Part shown: positions 36,409 to 45,693 of the stretch, one piece after another
Numbering within the stretch: position 1 is the stretch's first letter
Layout: the number at the start of each line of letters is the position of its first letter
From: Bacteroidota bacterium
GTDB taxonomy: Bacteria > Bacteroidota > Bacteroidia > Cytophagales > Cyclobacteriaceae
NCBI GenBank assembly: GCA_022567155.1
Contig: JADFHN010000010.1
Coordinates: 1-64,000, forward strand
DNA length: 64,000 nucleotides
Direction: 5' to 3'
The notes under the pieces: model-generated
What the model saw: only the letters and a program-made list of their open reading frames with translations
What the model was told of the DNA's origin: nothing
Databases searched by the model: none
Translations under genes and position numbers: made by a program

Positions 36409-37809
36409 ATGCCGGAAGAAGCAATCACGCACAGGGCTCAACATGAATTTGAGCAGGAACCTGTTCCGGAAAGTCACCAGAAAAGCTGGCGTAGTTTTCT
36501 TGGAATGTACGCGGGAGAGCATACCGCCGGGACAGAATTTATGATCGGCCCCCTTTTTCTGACAGCAGGGGTAAGCGCTTTTGATTTAATAGTAGGATTA
36601 CTCATAGGAAACTTTCTGGCGGTTATAAGCTGGCGGTTTTTAACAGCACCCGTTGCCACTAACGCCAGGCTTACCCTTTACTATCAACTGGAAAAGATTT
36701 GTGGTAAGAACCTGGTAATCGTTTACAATGTAGCCAATGGGCTACTCTTTTGTTTTCTTGCCGGCGCCATGATTACGGTAGCGGCAACTGCGGTAGGCGT
36801 GCCGTTTGACATGAATATGCCTGCATTGTCTGACATGTATCCATCCAGCATAACCTGGATACTGGTGGTAATGGCTGTTGGTGCGGTGATTTCGTATGTA
36901 GCCGCGCGCGGATACAACCTGGTATCAAGGTTTGCCAATATTGCATCTCCCTGGATGGTTTTGGTTTTTGTTGCATGTGGCATCGTAGCATTAGCCCGGC
37001 TGGATGTACATTCTTTTCAGGACTTCTGGGCCATCTGGGGTGAAGGAACCGAGCCCATGGGCGGGCAGATCAAATACACCTTCTGGCATGTGGTATTCTG
37101 GTCGTGGTTGGTTAATGCTGCAATGCATATCGGAATGTCTGATCTTACGGTTTTTCGCTATGCCCGGCATCCGGATGCAGGATGGATGACCGCTGCAGGT
37201 ATGTATGTAGGACACTATATAGCCTGGATTTGCGCAGCATTACTCTATGTACTATACCTGAAGACGCCTGAAGCCGCACAATTTCTTGCAAACGGTGAAG
37301 CGCCACCCGTAGCGCCCGGGCCTATGGCTTTTGATGCAGTGGGTATTGCCGGCCTGATTTGCGTGGTTGTAGCAGGATGGACCACCGCTAATCCGACCAT
37401 CTATCGGGCGGGGTTGGCATTTCAGGCTATAATTCCCCGGGCCTCAACCTATAGGGTAACGTTATTTACCGGTGCACTGGCAACCGTTGCCGGCCTGTTT
37501 CCTGCATTTGCCATGAAATTACTGGCTTTTGTTGCCTTGTACGGATTCATTCTTGCACCTATTGGTGCGGTAATCGTTTTTGATATGTACCTGTCCGGGC
37601 GGTTTCGAATCGTAAGTAACTACGCAGAGAAAGCTGGTATCCACTTCAATATGGCCGTATTCCTGGCCTGGGTAATGAGTGTAGGTATATTTTACACACT
37701 TTCGGTCACGCAGGGAATATTCCTTCCATTTCTGACGGTGCCCGCGTGGCTTACATGCGGGTTGCTGTTTATTCTGATCTCCAGCTATTATCAAAAGAAA
37801 ATTGTATGA
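36409..37809 (+). CDS. NCS1-family permease (cytosine/purine permease-like) in the rhamnose operon
   Basis: A 466-residue inner-membrane transporter with about 12 hydrophobic segments. The N-terminal helix GPLFLTAGVSAFDLIVGLLIGNFLAVISW and the downstream WTTANPTIYRAGLAFQAI belong to the nucleobase:cation symporter-1 (NCS1) type. Members usually carry cytosine, purines, hydantoins or thiamine. Here it is embedded with rhamnose genes and overlaps by four bases a 56-residue membrane protein, so I infer it may import rhamnose or a breakdown product. RhaT or MFS sugar porters would be the expected types. The substrate is unproven. Confidence 0.82.
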   Translation: MPEEAITHRAQHEFEQEPVPESHQKSWRSFLGMYAGEHTAGTEFMIGPLFLTAGVSAFDLIVGLLIGNFLAVISWRFLTAPVATNARLTLYYQLEKICGKNLVIVYNVANGLLFCFLAGAMITVAATAVGVPFDMNMPALSDMYPSSITWILVVMAVGAVISYVAARGYNLVSRFANIASPWMVLVFVACGIVALARLDVHSFQDFWAIWGEGTEPMGGQIKYTFWHVVFWSWLVNAAMHIGMSDLTVFRYARHPDAGWMTAAGMYVGHYIAWICAALLYVLYLKTPEAAQFLANGEAPPVAPGPMAFDAVGIAGLICVVVAGWTTANPTIYRAGLAFQAIIPRASTYRVTLFTGALATVAGLFPAFAMKLLAFVALYGFILAPIGAVIVFDMYLSGRFRIVSNYAEKAGIHFNMAVFLAWVMSVGIFYTLSVTQGIFLPFLTVPAWLTCGLLFILISSYYQKKIV

Positions 37810-37976
37810 AAATTTTACTTAAAACAGGGGCCTGGATTGGTTTTGGATTAACTTTAATACCTGCACTGCTTGTCTGGAGCGGAGTAATTAATTTAGACAT
37901 GAATAAAACACTGATGTTATTGGGTACGGTCATCTGGTTCGTATGTGCCCCTTTTGCATTCAAAAGAAAAGTGTAA
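37806..37976 (+). CDS. 56-residue two-helix membrane protein
   Basis: Starts with ATGAAAATTTTACTT overlapping the permease stop by four bases (ATGA). It encodes two hydrophobic helices, about residues 8-25 (GAWIGFGLTLIPALLVWS) and 35-50 (TLMLLGTVIWFVCAPFAF), ending KRKV. The overlap and position suggest a companion of the permease, possibly a stability or regulatory subunit. No family recognised. Confidence 0.65.
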   Translation: MKILLKTGAWIGFGLTLIPALLVWSGVINLDMNKTLMLLGTVIWFVCAPFAFKRKV

Positions 37977-38006
37977 TCATAATGATACTACGTTTTCATA
38001 TATAAA

Positions 38007-40127
38007 ATGTACAGACAAATGGATGAAATAAAGCCATTCAAACATGTTAACTACTTGTGGGATGAGTCGAAAGCTGCCGGACTTGACGACAACGAAGTAG
38101 CGTTATTCCTGTATCGTTCCAATATTCTCGGAGCAGACTTGCGAATAACAAATTTTGGCGGAGGCAACACAAGTTGTAAAACCACAGAGAAGCATCCGCT
38201 GACAGGTGAGGATACCGAGGTCATGTGGGTGAAAGGCTCGGGAGGTGATCTGGGAACATTGACGCGTAAAGGAATTGCAGGATTATATGTAGAACGCATG
38301 CGATCATTAAAAAACAGGTATCGCGGACTGGAATTTGAAGATGAAATGGTGCAATTATTATATCACTGCATCTATGATCCGGAGAGCAAGGCGCCTTCTA
38401 TTGATACGCCGCTGCATGGATTTTTACCATTTAAGCATATTGATCACCTGCACCCTGATGCCCTCATTGCCATTGCCGCCTCAAAAGACGGTGAAGCCAT
38501 TACGAAAGAACTCTGGGGCGATGCTATGGGGTGGTTGCCCTGGCAGCGACCGGGTTTTGACCTGGGTTTGAAGATGGCACAATATATTACTGAAAATCCG
38601 GATAGCAGGGGAATTGTGCTTGGCGGACACGGTTTGTTTACCTGGGGAGATACCTCCTATGATTGCTATATAAATAGTCTTGAGGTTATAGAGACAGCAT
38701 CGCAATATATTCTATCTTATATTGAAAAAACCAAGGTTGTTTTTGGCGGAACTGATCTGCGGCTCAAAAGGCTGGATAAAAAAGCACGAAGAAAACAGGC
38801 CTCAGCTATTGCACCTCTTATCAGGGGCCTGTGCTCAGGCGAGGTAATGATGGTGGGACACTACACCGATGCTGCAACGGCTCTGGAGTTTATCAGCAGC
38901 AATGACCTCCAAAAACTGGCGAAACTGGGAACATCCTGTCCCGATCATTTCCTGCGAACCAAGATACAGCCACTTGTGCTGGATTTTGCCTCTGATGCAG
39001 ATATTGGCGATTACAAAAAAGTTAAATCGAAACTGGCGCCCCAGTTTGAAGCTTATCAAATGGCTTATAAAAAATATTACGTATCGTGCCGGCACCATGA
39101 TAGTCCACCAATGCGTAACCCCAGCCCTGTTGTGATTTTATATCCTGGGGTAGGAATGTTCACATTTGCAAAAAACAAGAAAACTGCACGTTTAGCGAGT
39201 GAATTTTATATAAATGCCATCAACGTGATGCGGGGAGCCGAAGCCATTTCAGAATATATTGCAATGTCCAGGCAGGAGGCTTTTAATATAGAATACTGGG
39301 CGTTGGAAGAAGCAAAGTTGAAGCGGATGCCACCCGAAAAACCGCTAACAGGCCGGGTTGCATTTATTACAGGAGCTGGAGGCGGTATCGGCAAAGCCAT
39401 TGCAGGCAAATTAGTTGAAGAAGGAGCTTGTGTAATCCTTTCTGATATATCAGAGGAGCGGCTGAAAGAAGCAATCCCTGATTTTAACAAGGACAATTCC
39501 ACCTATGTTGTATGTGATGTAACCGACCCTGAAGCTGTTGCCGATGCACTGGATAAAGCCATGCTTTACTTTGGTGGAGTGGATATACTTATTCACTCCG
39601 CAGGTCTGGCCATATCAAAATCCATTGCGGATACCTCACTCGAAGACTGGGATCTGCTCATGAATGTACTGTCAAAAGGTCAATTTCTGTTAGCTCAGAA
39701 GGGAGTAGAAATAATGCGGAAACAAGGATTTGGAGGCGATATTGTAAATATCGTAAGCAAAAACGCACTGGTTGCCGGACCCAAAAATGTCGGATATGGT
39801 ACGGCAAAAGCAGCACAGATGCATATGAGCCGGCTTATGGCAGCTGAGTTGGGACCGGACAGGATAAGAGTAAATGTGATAAATCCTGACGGCGTGATTG
39901 TGGGTAGTAAGATATGGGAAGGTGAATGGGCCGAGGAGCGCGCAAAAGCTTATGATATTTCGGTTGATGAACTACCTGCATACTATGCAAAGCGAAACCT
40001 GCTTCAGGCAATTATTTATCCGGAAGATATTGCCAGTGGTGTATTTGCCGTGTTGTCGGAGCTTAAAAAGAGTACAGGCAATATAATTAACGTCGACGGA
40101 GGAATTCCGGCAGCGTTTGCAAGGTAA
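38007..40127 (+). CDS. rhaD: Bifunctional rhamnulose-1-phosphate aldolase / lactaldehyde dehydrogenase
   Basis: A 706-residue fusion. The N-terminal class II aldolase domain (about 1-430; NFGGGNTSCKT, HGLFTWGDT with the zinc-binding histidines) would split rhamnulose-1-phosphate into dihydroxyacetone phosphate and L-lactaldehyde. The C-terminal short-chain dehydrogenase (about 445-706; FITGAGGGIGKAIAGKLVEEGA, NIVSKNALVAGPKNVGYGTAKAA with YxxxK, ending IINVDGGIPAAF) would oxidise lactaldehyde to lactate. Such RhaD/SDR fusions are standard in many Bacteroidota and alphaproteobacteria rhamnose clusters. Same direction as the permease, 30 bases after the small protein. Confidence 0.92.
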   Translation: MYRQMDEIKPFKHVNYLWDESKAAGLDDNEVALFLYRSNILGADLRITNFGGGNTSCKTTEKHPLTGEDTEVMWVKGSGGDLGTLTRKGIAGLYVERMRSLKNRYRGLEFEDEMVQLLYHCIYDPESKAPSIDTPLHGFLPFKHIDHLHPDALIAIAASKDGEAITKELWGDAMGWLPWQRPGFDLGLKMAQYITENPDSRGIVLGGHGLFTWGDTSYDCYINSLEVIETASQYILSYIEKTKVVFGGTDLRLKRLDKKARRKQASAIAPLIRGLCSGEVMMVGHYTDAATALEFISSNDLQKLAKLGTSCPDHFLRTKIQPLVLDFASDADIGDYKKVKSKLAPQFEAYQMAYKKYYVSCRHHDSPPMRNPSPVVILYPGVGMFTFAKNKKTARLASEFYINAINVMRGAEAISEYIAMSRQEAFNIEYWALEEAKLKRMPPEKPLTGRVAFITGAGGGIGKAIAGKLVEEGACVILSDISEERLKEAIPDFNKDNSTYVVCDVTDPEAVADALDKAMLYFGGVDILIHSAGLAISKSIADTSLEDWDLLMNVLSKGQFLLAQKGVEIMRKQGFGGDIVNIVSKNALVAGPKNVGYGTAKAAQMHMSRLMAAELGPDRIRVNVINPDGVIVGSKIWEGEWAEERAKAYDISVDELPAYYAKRNLLQAIIYPEDIASGVFAVLSELKKSTGNIINVDGGIPAAFAR

Positions 40128-40213
40128 TTTTAATGCAATGTGTATTCGCTTTGTGTGTTGTAGGTTTATAGTGATTGCAGGCAGGAACTCCTGCCAATAA
40201 ACCCATTTCAATT

Positions 40214-41497
40214 ATGAGAATAGAGAAATCCGTAATAGCCGCACACAACGAAAAGGAGCTGGAAAGCCACAGGGAGCAATTTTCTTTTCTCGGGTCACAG
40301 CTTGAAAAAAAGAATGTGAACACAGAACAGATAATTCAAAAGCTCATTGATTTTCAGATTGCCATTCCAAGCTGGGCATTGGGAGCAGGGGCCACACGGT
40401 TCGGAAGGTTTTCCATTGGAGGCGAGCCATCCACCCTGGCAGATAAAATCAACGATGTGGGGATTATTCACGCATTAACAAAAGCGGCTGGCGCTATTTC
40501 TTTACACATTCCCTGGGATATTCCGGAGGATACCGAGGCCATCAAAGAATTAGCAGCTACATACGACATTGTGTTTGATGCGGTAAATTCAAACACATTC
40601 CAGGATCAGGCGGATCAGGAGTATTCCTATAAATTCGGCTCACTCAGCCACGTGGATGAGCGTGTCCGCCGGCAGGCTATCACGCATAACCTAAAGGTGA
40701 TTGAATACGGAAAGGCGTTGGGGTCAACGTCGATCACTGTCTGGTTGGCGGATGGGGCTTCCTTTCCGGGTCAGGCCAATTTCAGGATTGCATTGCAGCA
40801 TGTGCAAGCCTCGCTTCAGGAAATACACGCGGCATTGCCGGATGACTGGAGGATGCTTATAGAATACAAACCTTATGAGCCCAATTTTTATTCGATGGTG
40901 ATACCTGACTGGGGAACTTCATTGCTGCTTGCAGAAGGTTGTGGCGAAAAGGCCAGTTGCCTGGTGGATCTGGGGCATCACCTGCCTAACACTAACATCG
41001 AGCAAATCGTTGCAACGCTCTTGATGAAGGGAAAATTAGGAGGGTTCCACTTTAATGATTCCAAATATGGTGATGATGATCTGACGGTGGGCAGCATCAG
41101 GCCCTACCAGCTTTTTCTTATTTTTAATGAGCTGGTAGCTGGTATTGACAAAAGCAACGGTTCATACCCACCGCCGGCGTGGATGATCGATGCCAGCCAC
41201 AACCTGAAAGACCCGCTGGAAGATTTGATTCAATCCCTTGAAGGCATCCGGATTGCCTATGTGCAGGCAATGCTTATAAACCATGCGGAGCTTGAAAGCG
41301 CACAGCAGGAATACAATGTGGTCGTATGCCAACAAATCCTGCAGGATGCCTTTCGCACGGATGTCCGACCCATCATCCGGGAAGCCCGGCTTCGGGCAGG
41401 CGGATCCATTTCGCCCCTTGATTTATACCGGGAAGCAGATACCCGGGGGCATTTAATTAAAGAACGCGGCATGAAATCCATAGCTTCCGGATTATAG
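40214..41497 (+). CDS. rhaI: L-rhamnose isomerase (RhaI type)
   Basis: A 427-residue TIM-barrel sugar isomerase converting L-rhamnose to L-rhamnulose. Barrel segments include FDAVNSNTFQDQ, ITVWLADGASFPGQ, MLIEYKPYEPNFYS (metal-binding Glu), CLVDLGHHLPNTN, GGFHFNDSKYGDDDLTVGS and WMIDASHNLKDPLEDL, the metal-binding carboxylates and histidines of the RhaI/xylose-isomerase-like fold. The frame extends to 40175, but MRIEKSVIA at 40214 is the better start. It lies between the aldolase fusion and the kinase. Confidence 0.9.
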   Translation: MRIEKSVIAAHNEKELESHREQFSFLGSQLEKKNVNTEQIIQKLIDFQIAIPSWALGAGATRFGRFSIGGEPSTLADKINDVGIIHALTKAAGAISLHIPWDIPEDTEAIKELAATYDIVFDAVNSNTFQDQADQEYSYKFGSLSHVDERVRRQAITHNLKVIEYGKALGSTSITVWLADGASFPGQANFRIALQHVQASLQEIHAALPDDWRMLIEYKPYEPNFYSMVIPDWGTSLLLAEGCGEKASCLVDLGHHLPNTNIEQIVATLLMKGKLGGFHFNDSKYGDDDLTVGSIRPYQLFLIFNELVAGIDKSNGSYPPPAWMIDASHNLKDPLEDLIQSLEGIRIAYVQAMLINHAELESAQQEYNVVVCQQILQDAFRTDVRPIIREARLRAGGSISPLDLYREADTRGHLIKERGMKSIASGL

Positions 41498-41511
41498 TTG
41501 AATGAGGATAT

Positions 41512-42855
41512 ATGCAAATAACTGCTGTATTTGATATAGGCAAGACAAATAAAAAGTTCATCCTTTTTGATGAACATTTCCAGCCCATTCACCAGGAGCA
41601 AATCACTGTTTCAGAAATCAAGGATGACGACGGCTATCCGTGTGATGATTTGGCAACAATGGAGGAATGGGTGATCGATACTTTTAAAAAAGCAATGTCA
41701 AATCCTGCTTATCAGATTACGAGGCTTAATTTTTCAACCTACGGTGCCACCATCGTAAATCTTGACGAAGCGGGCAAGCCTGCTACTTCGCTATATAATT
41801 ATTTAAAGCCATATCCGCCAGAACTACAGCAGCAGTTTATGAATCAAAACGGAGGTGAAGCTGTTTTTTGTATGGAAACAGCCAGCCCGGCCCTGGGAAT
41901 GCTGAATTCAGGTTTGCAATTATATTGGCTGAAGCATAATAAATCACAGGTATTTGCACAAATTCATCGTACGCTTCATTTACCGCAATATTTTGCCTTC
42001 TTATTTACCGGTAGATTGAATGGAGAATTCACTACGGTCGGGTGTCACACAGGATTATGGGATTTTAAGCGTAATACATACCATAACTGGGTACAAAAGG
42101 AAGGTATAACTCCCCTCCTTCCAGAGGTGAGGTCCGCCTCAACGTCATGCAAAATCAATTGGAATGGATATCCGCTTGAGGTGGGGATCGGTATCAACGA
42201 CACATCGGCCAATCTGGTACCCTACATGATGCAGCAAGATGCGTCATTCCTCCTGCTTTCTACAGGTACCTGGAGTATTGCGCTCTACCCGTTTAGCAAA
42301 GATCCGCTAACACCTGAGGAGTTGCAGCAGGATTGTTTATATTTTATACGGCATGACGGCAGGCCTGTAAAAGTAGCCCGGCTTTTTTTAGGCAACGAGT
42401 ATCAGCTTCAGGTCAGGGACATGACCAACTTCTTTAGCAAACCGGAAGATTACCATAAACAAATACGTTTTGACTACAAGATCTATTCAGAATGTACGAA
42501 TACCTCCTACAGAAATTTCAAGTGGAAAAGCCTGAACTTATCAGGTATCAAATCTCAATCCGATGCCAAAACAGATTTCAGTGTATTCCATTCCTTTGAG
42601 GAAGCCTATCATCAGTTAATGATCGCGTTGACGGATATCCAGATACAACGTATCCGGCTTGCTTTGGGAACCGGAAAAATCAGAAAATTATTTGTCGATG
42701 GCGGATTTGTAAATAATGAGGTATTTTTAGAGTTACTAAAAATCCAGTTAGCTGATACGGAAATCATTACAAGTCATCAGCCGATTGGATCAGCCACGGG
42801 TGCAGCTATGGTAATGAACATCAGCAAAATTAAAAACACTTTCCAGGATTCATAA
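41512..42855 (+). CDS. rhaB: Rhamnulokinase-like FGGY kinase
   Basis: A 447-residue FGGY-family sugar kinase expected to phosphorylate L-rhamnulose at C1. The N-terminal ATPase fold begins VFDIGKTNKKFILFDEH, with LNFSTYGATIVNLDEAG and GCHTGLWDFKRN (sugar-binding half). The second half has STGTWSIALYPF, KLFVDGGFVNNEVFLELL and SATGAAMVM. Function is inferred from operon position 14 bases after the isomerase, because FGGY kinases for fuculose, xylulose and rhamnulose look alike. It closes the rhamnose pathway. Confidence 0.83.
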   Translation: MQITAVFDIGKTNKKFILFDEHFQPIHQEQITVSEIKDDDGYPCDDLATMEEWVIDTFKKAMSNPAYQITRLNFSTYGATIVNLDEAGKPATSLYNYLKPYPPELQQQFMNQNGGEAVFCMETASPALGMLNSGLQLYWLKHNKSQVFAQIHRTLHLPQYFAFLFTGRLNGEFTTVGCHTGLWDFKRNTYHNWVQKEGITPLLPEVRSASTSCKINWNGYPLEVGIGINDTSANLVPYMMQQDASFLLLSTGTWSIALYPFSKDPLTPEELQQDCLYFIRHDGRPVKVARLFLGNEYQLQVRDMTNFFSKPEDYHKQIRFDYKIYSECTNTSYRNFKWKSLNLSGIKSQSDAKTDFSVFHSFEEAYHQLMIALTDIQIQRIRLALGTGKIRKLFVDGGFVNNEVFLELLKIQLADTEIITSHQPIGSATGAAMVMNISKIKNTFQDS

Positions 42856-42958
42856 ATAGCCGGTTTTTTCAAAAAAAAATCCTTTGTTATACCTCCGGCA
42901 GACGTACATTTCAGGTTTTATTCTATAGTTTACTTATTACATAATCGGCCTTAAATTC

Positions 42959-42988
42959 TTGGTATCCACCCTATGTAGGTTAACTTTG
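42959..42988 (+). promoter_or_regulatory. kdsA promoter
   Basis: TTG at 42959-42961, a 19-base spacer and TAACTTTG at 42981-42988 match the Bacteroidota -33/-7 consensus exactly. It lies 28 bases before the kdsA start and separates the KDO genes from the rhamnose operon. Confidence 0.68.
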
Positions 42989-43016
42989 CACAAATTTTTC
43001 AATAGCCTCGTTATAG

Positions 43017-43850
43017 ATGGAAAAGCAAATTGTTGATGTTGGAGGGATAGCATGTGGAAGCGACCGGCTGTTTCTGATTTCCGGTCCGTGTGTGATTGAA
43101 GAAGAAAGCATCATGATGAAGACTGCCGAAATGCTTAAAGAGGTATCCGAAAGGCTTGACATACCTGTAATTTATAAATCATCTTTTCAAAAAGATAACC
43201 GGAGCACCGTGGACTATTATCAGGGGCCAGGGCTGGACGAAGGGCTGAAAATGCTTCAGAAAATAAAAGAGCAATTCGGGTTCCCGGTTTTATCCGACAT
43301 TCATTACCCGTCACAGGTGCAGGCGGCAGCAGAAGTACTTGACGTGCTGCAGATACCGGCATATCTTGCAATGCAGACTACCCTGGTAGTAGAAGCGGCA
43401 AAGACCGGAAAAGTGATCAACCTGAAACACGGGCAGTTTCTTGCACCTGAAAATATGGCAAAGCCGGTGGCAAAAGTTAAAGCTTCCGGAAATGACCGTA
43501 TTATCCTTACGGAAAGAGGTTATACTTTCGGTTACAACGATCTGGTGGTGGACCCGCGAAGTTTTCACCATCTGAATCAGATCGGATATCCGGTGGTGTT
43601 CGACATTACCCACTCCATCCGTAAATATGGTATTCCAAGCGCTGACCCCGGCGGAGGAGCGAAGGAATTCCTGCCGGTTTTATCGCGTGCCGGTGTGGCC
43701 GCAGGCGTGGACGGGGTATTTATTGAAACCCATCCCGAGCCCGAAAAAGCGCTTTGCGATGCCGCCAGCCAACTTTGCGTGTACGACCTTGAAGCGTTTC
43801 TGAAACCGATCATCGAAATACACAACCTGGAAGTAACATACAGAAACTGA
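43017..43850 (+). CDS. kdsA: 3-deoxy-8-phosphooctulonate (KDO-8-P) synthase
   Basis: A 277-residue enzyme that condenses phosphoenolpyruvate with D-arabinose 5-phosphate to make KDO-8-P for lipopolysaccharide. Motifs are LISGPCVIEE, YKSSFQKDNRS, VLSDIHYPSQV, LKHGQFLAPENM, ILTERGYTFGYNDLVVDPRS, FDITHSIRKYG and DGVFIETHPEPEKALCD. The Cys in SGPCVIEE may simply be conserved; metal dependence is not certain from sequence. It has its own promoter and is followed by the transaldolase-CBS fusion after 40 bases. Confidence 0.94.
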   Translation: MEKQIVDVGGIACGSDRLFLISGPCVIEEESIMMKTAEMLKEVSERLDIPVIYKSSFQKDNRSTVDYYQGPGLDEGLKMLQKIKEQFGFPVLSDIHYPSQVQAAAEVLDVLQIPAYLAMQTTLVVEAAKTGKVINLKHGQFLAPENMAKPVAKVKASGNDRIILTERGYTFGYNDLVVDPRSFHHLNQIGYPVVFDITHSIRKYGIPSADPGGGAKEFLPVLSRAGVAAGVDGVFIETHPEPEKALCDAASQLCVYDLEAFLKPIIEIHNLEVTYRN

Positions 43851-43890
43851 AGATTGATTTTAGACTAATAACCCTGGAATCCACTTATTT

Positions 43891-44898
43891 ATGGAATTAT
43901 ACCTCGATTCTGCCGACCTGAAAGAGATCAAAGAAGCCTTTGAACTTGGCTTTCTGAAAGGTCTGACCACAACGCCCACTTTTATGCACAGGCATGGCGT
44001 AACCGACATCGACGGCCTTATCCTGAAGCTTTCGGACATGGTGCCTGTGCTTCAGATTGAAGCCCTTGGCAAAGCTGCAGATGAAATTGTGAACGAAGCG
44101 CACCGGCAACTGGCTCTGGGCCTGGATAAAGAGAAAACCGTATTTAAAATCCCCATCTCCATTGAAGGTGTAAAGGCATGTAAAAGGCTTCGTAATAAAG
44201 GTATTCTGGTGAATGTACACCTGATTTATACCCTTCAGCAAGCTTACATGGCGCTGGAAGCAGGCGCCAACTACGTTTGCCCGCTGGTAGGAAGATTGCA
44301 GGATCAGGGGCACGATGCGCTGGATGTTGTAGAACAGATCGTAAATGCAGTGGAAGTTTATGGCTACGATGCCAAAGTCATGTTTTCATCGGTACGTCAT
44401 CCGGAGCATGTAAGAAACGCCATTAATATAGGCGCCCATGTTTGTACCATACCCTGGAAGGTAATGAAAATGCTTACAGAGAATGCTTTTACTTCGATCG
44501 GTACCGAGCAGTTTTACGAACATACCCGCATGATGACCGTAAAAGTCAGGGATATTATGGGTAAATCCAACCCGATGGTTTCTATGGACGATTCGCTTAC
44601 CGATGCATTGGTGAAGATGACCGAATCGGGCTACGGTTGTGTAAGTGTGATGAATGGCTCAGAAAAGCTGGAAGGTGTTTTTACCGATGGCGACCTGAGA
44701 AGACTGATGGAAAAGGAAGGGAAAGATGGCCTGCAGAAGAAAATGTCGGATCTGAAATATAAAACTCCGGTAACCATCGACGGAGAAGCGCTTTTACATG
44801 AAGCCTCTGCGATTTTTCATGAGAAAAGTGTGGATAATATTATCGTCCTGAATGGTGATGAAGTAGTAGGAATACTTGATATCCAGGACTTAAATTAA
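43891..44898 (+). CDS. Transaldolase/FSA-like domain fused to a CBS-domain pair
   Basis: A 335-residue fusion. Residues 1 to about 213 are a small transaldolase/fructose-6-phosphate-aldolase barrel: YLDSAD (Asp6), the Schiff-base lysine in VFKIPISIEG (Lys86), LIYTLQQAYMALEAGANYVCPLVGR and GAHVCTIPWK. The position matching FsaA Tyr131 or TalB Phe178 appears to be Leu132. Residues about 217-335 form two CBS repeats (VRDIMGKSNPMVSMDDSLTD, GVFTDGDLRRLME, TIDGEALLHEASAIFHEKSVDNIIVL). It lies between kdsA and a kdsC-like gene where kdsD, whose product also has a CBS pair, might be expected. An arabinose-5-phosphate role is my inference. Confidence 0.86.
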   Translation: MELYLDSADLKEIKEAFELGFLKGLTTTPTFMHRHGVTDIDGLILKLSDMVPVLQIEALGKAADEIVNEAHRQLALGLDKEKTVFKIPISIEGVKACKRLRNKGILVNVHLIYTLQQAYMALEAGANYVCPLVGRLQDQGHDALDVVEQIVNAVEVYGYDAKVMFSSVRHPEHVRNAINIGAHVCTIPWKVMKMLTENAFTSIGTEQFYEHTRMMTVKVRDIMGKSNPMVSMDDSLTDALVKMTESGYGCVSVMNGSEKLEGVFTDGDLRRLMEKEGKDGLQKKMSDLKYKTPVTIDGEALLHEASAIFHEKSVDNIIVLNGDEVVGILDIQDLN

Positions 44899-44910
44899 CG
44901 ATCTCTTAGC

Positions 44911-45621
44911 TTGAACGACCTGGAAACTATATTTACCGATGCCGGTGGTGAATTCAACGAACCACCAATCGCTATCAGACAGAAACTGGAAACAATAAAG
45001 GCTTTTCTCTTTGACTGGGACGGTGTGTTTAATGATGGCCGAAAGGACCACCAGGCTTCCAGCGGATTTTCCGAAGGAAATGCCATGGGCATCAATATGC
45101 TGCGGTTTTCTGTTTACTTGTCATATGGGTTTAACCCGAAAGTGTTTGTTGTAACCGGCGAAACCAACCCGTCAGCTATAAGGCTGGTTGAGCGAGAGCA
45201 CTTTGACGGTGCTTTTTTTGGTGTTAAGAATAAGGTGGAAATTCTCCCGGTACTTAAAGACAAATATGCCTTGCAACCCGAAGACTGTGCATTTGTGTTC
45301 GACGATATTCTTGATTTATCTCTTGCCGAAAAGGTTGGGGTACGGTTTTTTATCCGAAACAAAGCCCATCCGCTTCTGATAGACTATATTTTAGAAAAAC
45401 AAGGCTGCGAATATATGTCAGGCCATAATGGTGGTGATAATGGCCTTCGCGAATGCTGCGAGTTGATAATCGGTCTGAATGGCAATTTTCAGGAAACCAT
45501 TGACAACCGGGTGAAGTACTCCGGAAAATACCGTGATTATCTTGAAATGAGAAATATCATCCAACCTTGCTTTTATAAAGCCACAGAACCTGGGATGGAA
45601 GAATTTAAGCCCGTTACATAA
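44911..45621 (+). CDS. KdsC-like HAD phosphatase
   Basis: A 236-residue HAD-superfamily protein resembling KDO-8-P phosphatase, the step after KdsA. The nucleophile motif is FLFDWDGVFNDG (Asp35/Asp37), followed by VFVVTGETNPSAIRLVER (motif II Thr), FGVKNKVEILPVL with a lysine, and VFDDILDLSLAEKVGV (motif IV acids). It is longer than KdsC (about 180 residues), with an extra C-terminal tail of about 50 residues. The start appears to be TTG at 44911, 12 bases after the previous stop. Position supports a KDO role; other sugar-phosphate or nonulosonate substrates are possible. Confidence 0.75.
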   Translation: MNDLETIFTDAGGEFNEPPIAIRQKLETIKAFLFDWDGVFNDGRKDHQASSGFSEGNAMGINMLRFSVYLSYGFNPKVFVVTGETNPSAIRLVEREHFDGAFFGVKNKVEILPVLKDKYALQPEDCAFVFDDILDLSLAEKVGVRFFIRNKAHPLLIDYILEKQGCEYMSGHNGGDNGLRECCELIIGLNGNFQETIDNRVKYSGKYRDYLEMRNIIQPCFYKATEPGMEEFKPVT

Positions 45622-45693
45622 ACGGATTACAGGTTCTGTTTCCCCGCACTTTTCTAAAAATACGTGTTTGAACCACATGAACCATAGATAGAT

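Noticed and set aside
37746-37805. Longer start for the 56-residue membrane protein
   Set aside because: The extension lies inside the permease gene; the ATG overlapping the permease stop gives a clean two-helix protein.
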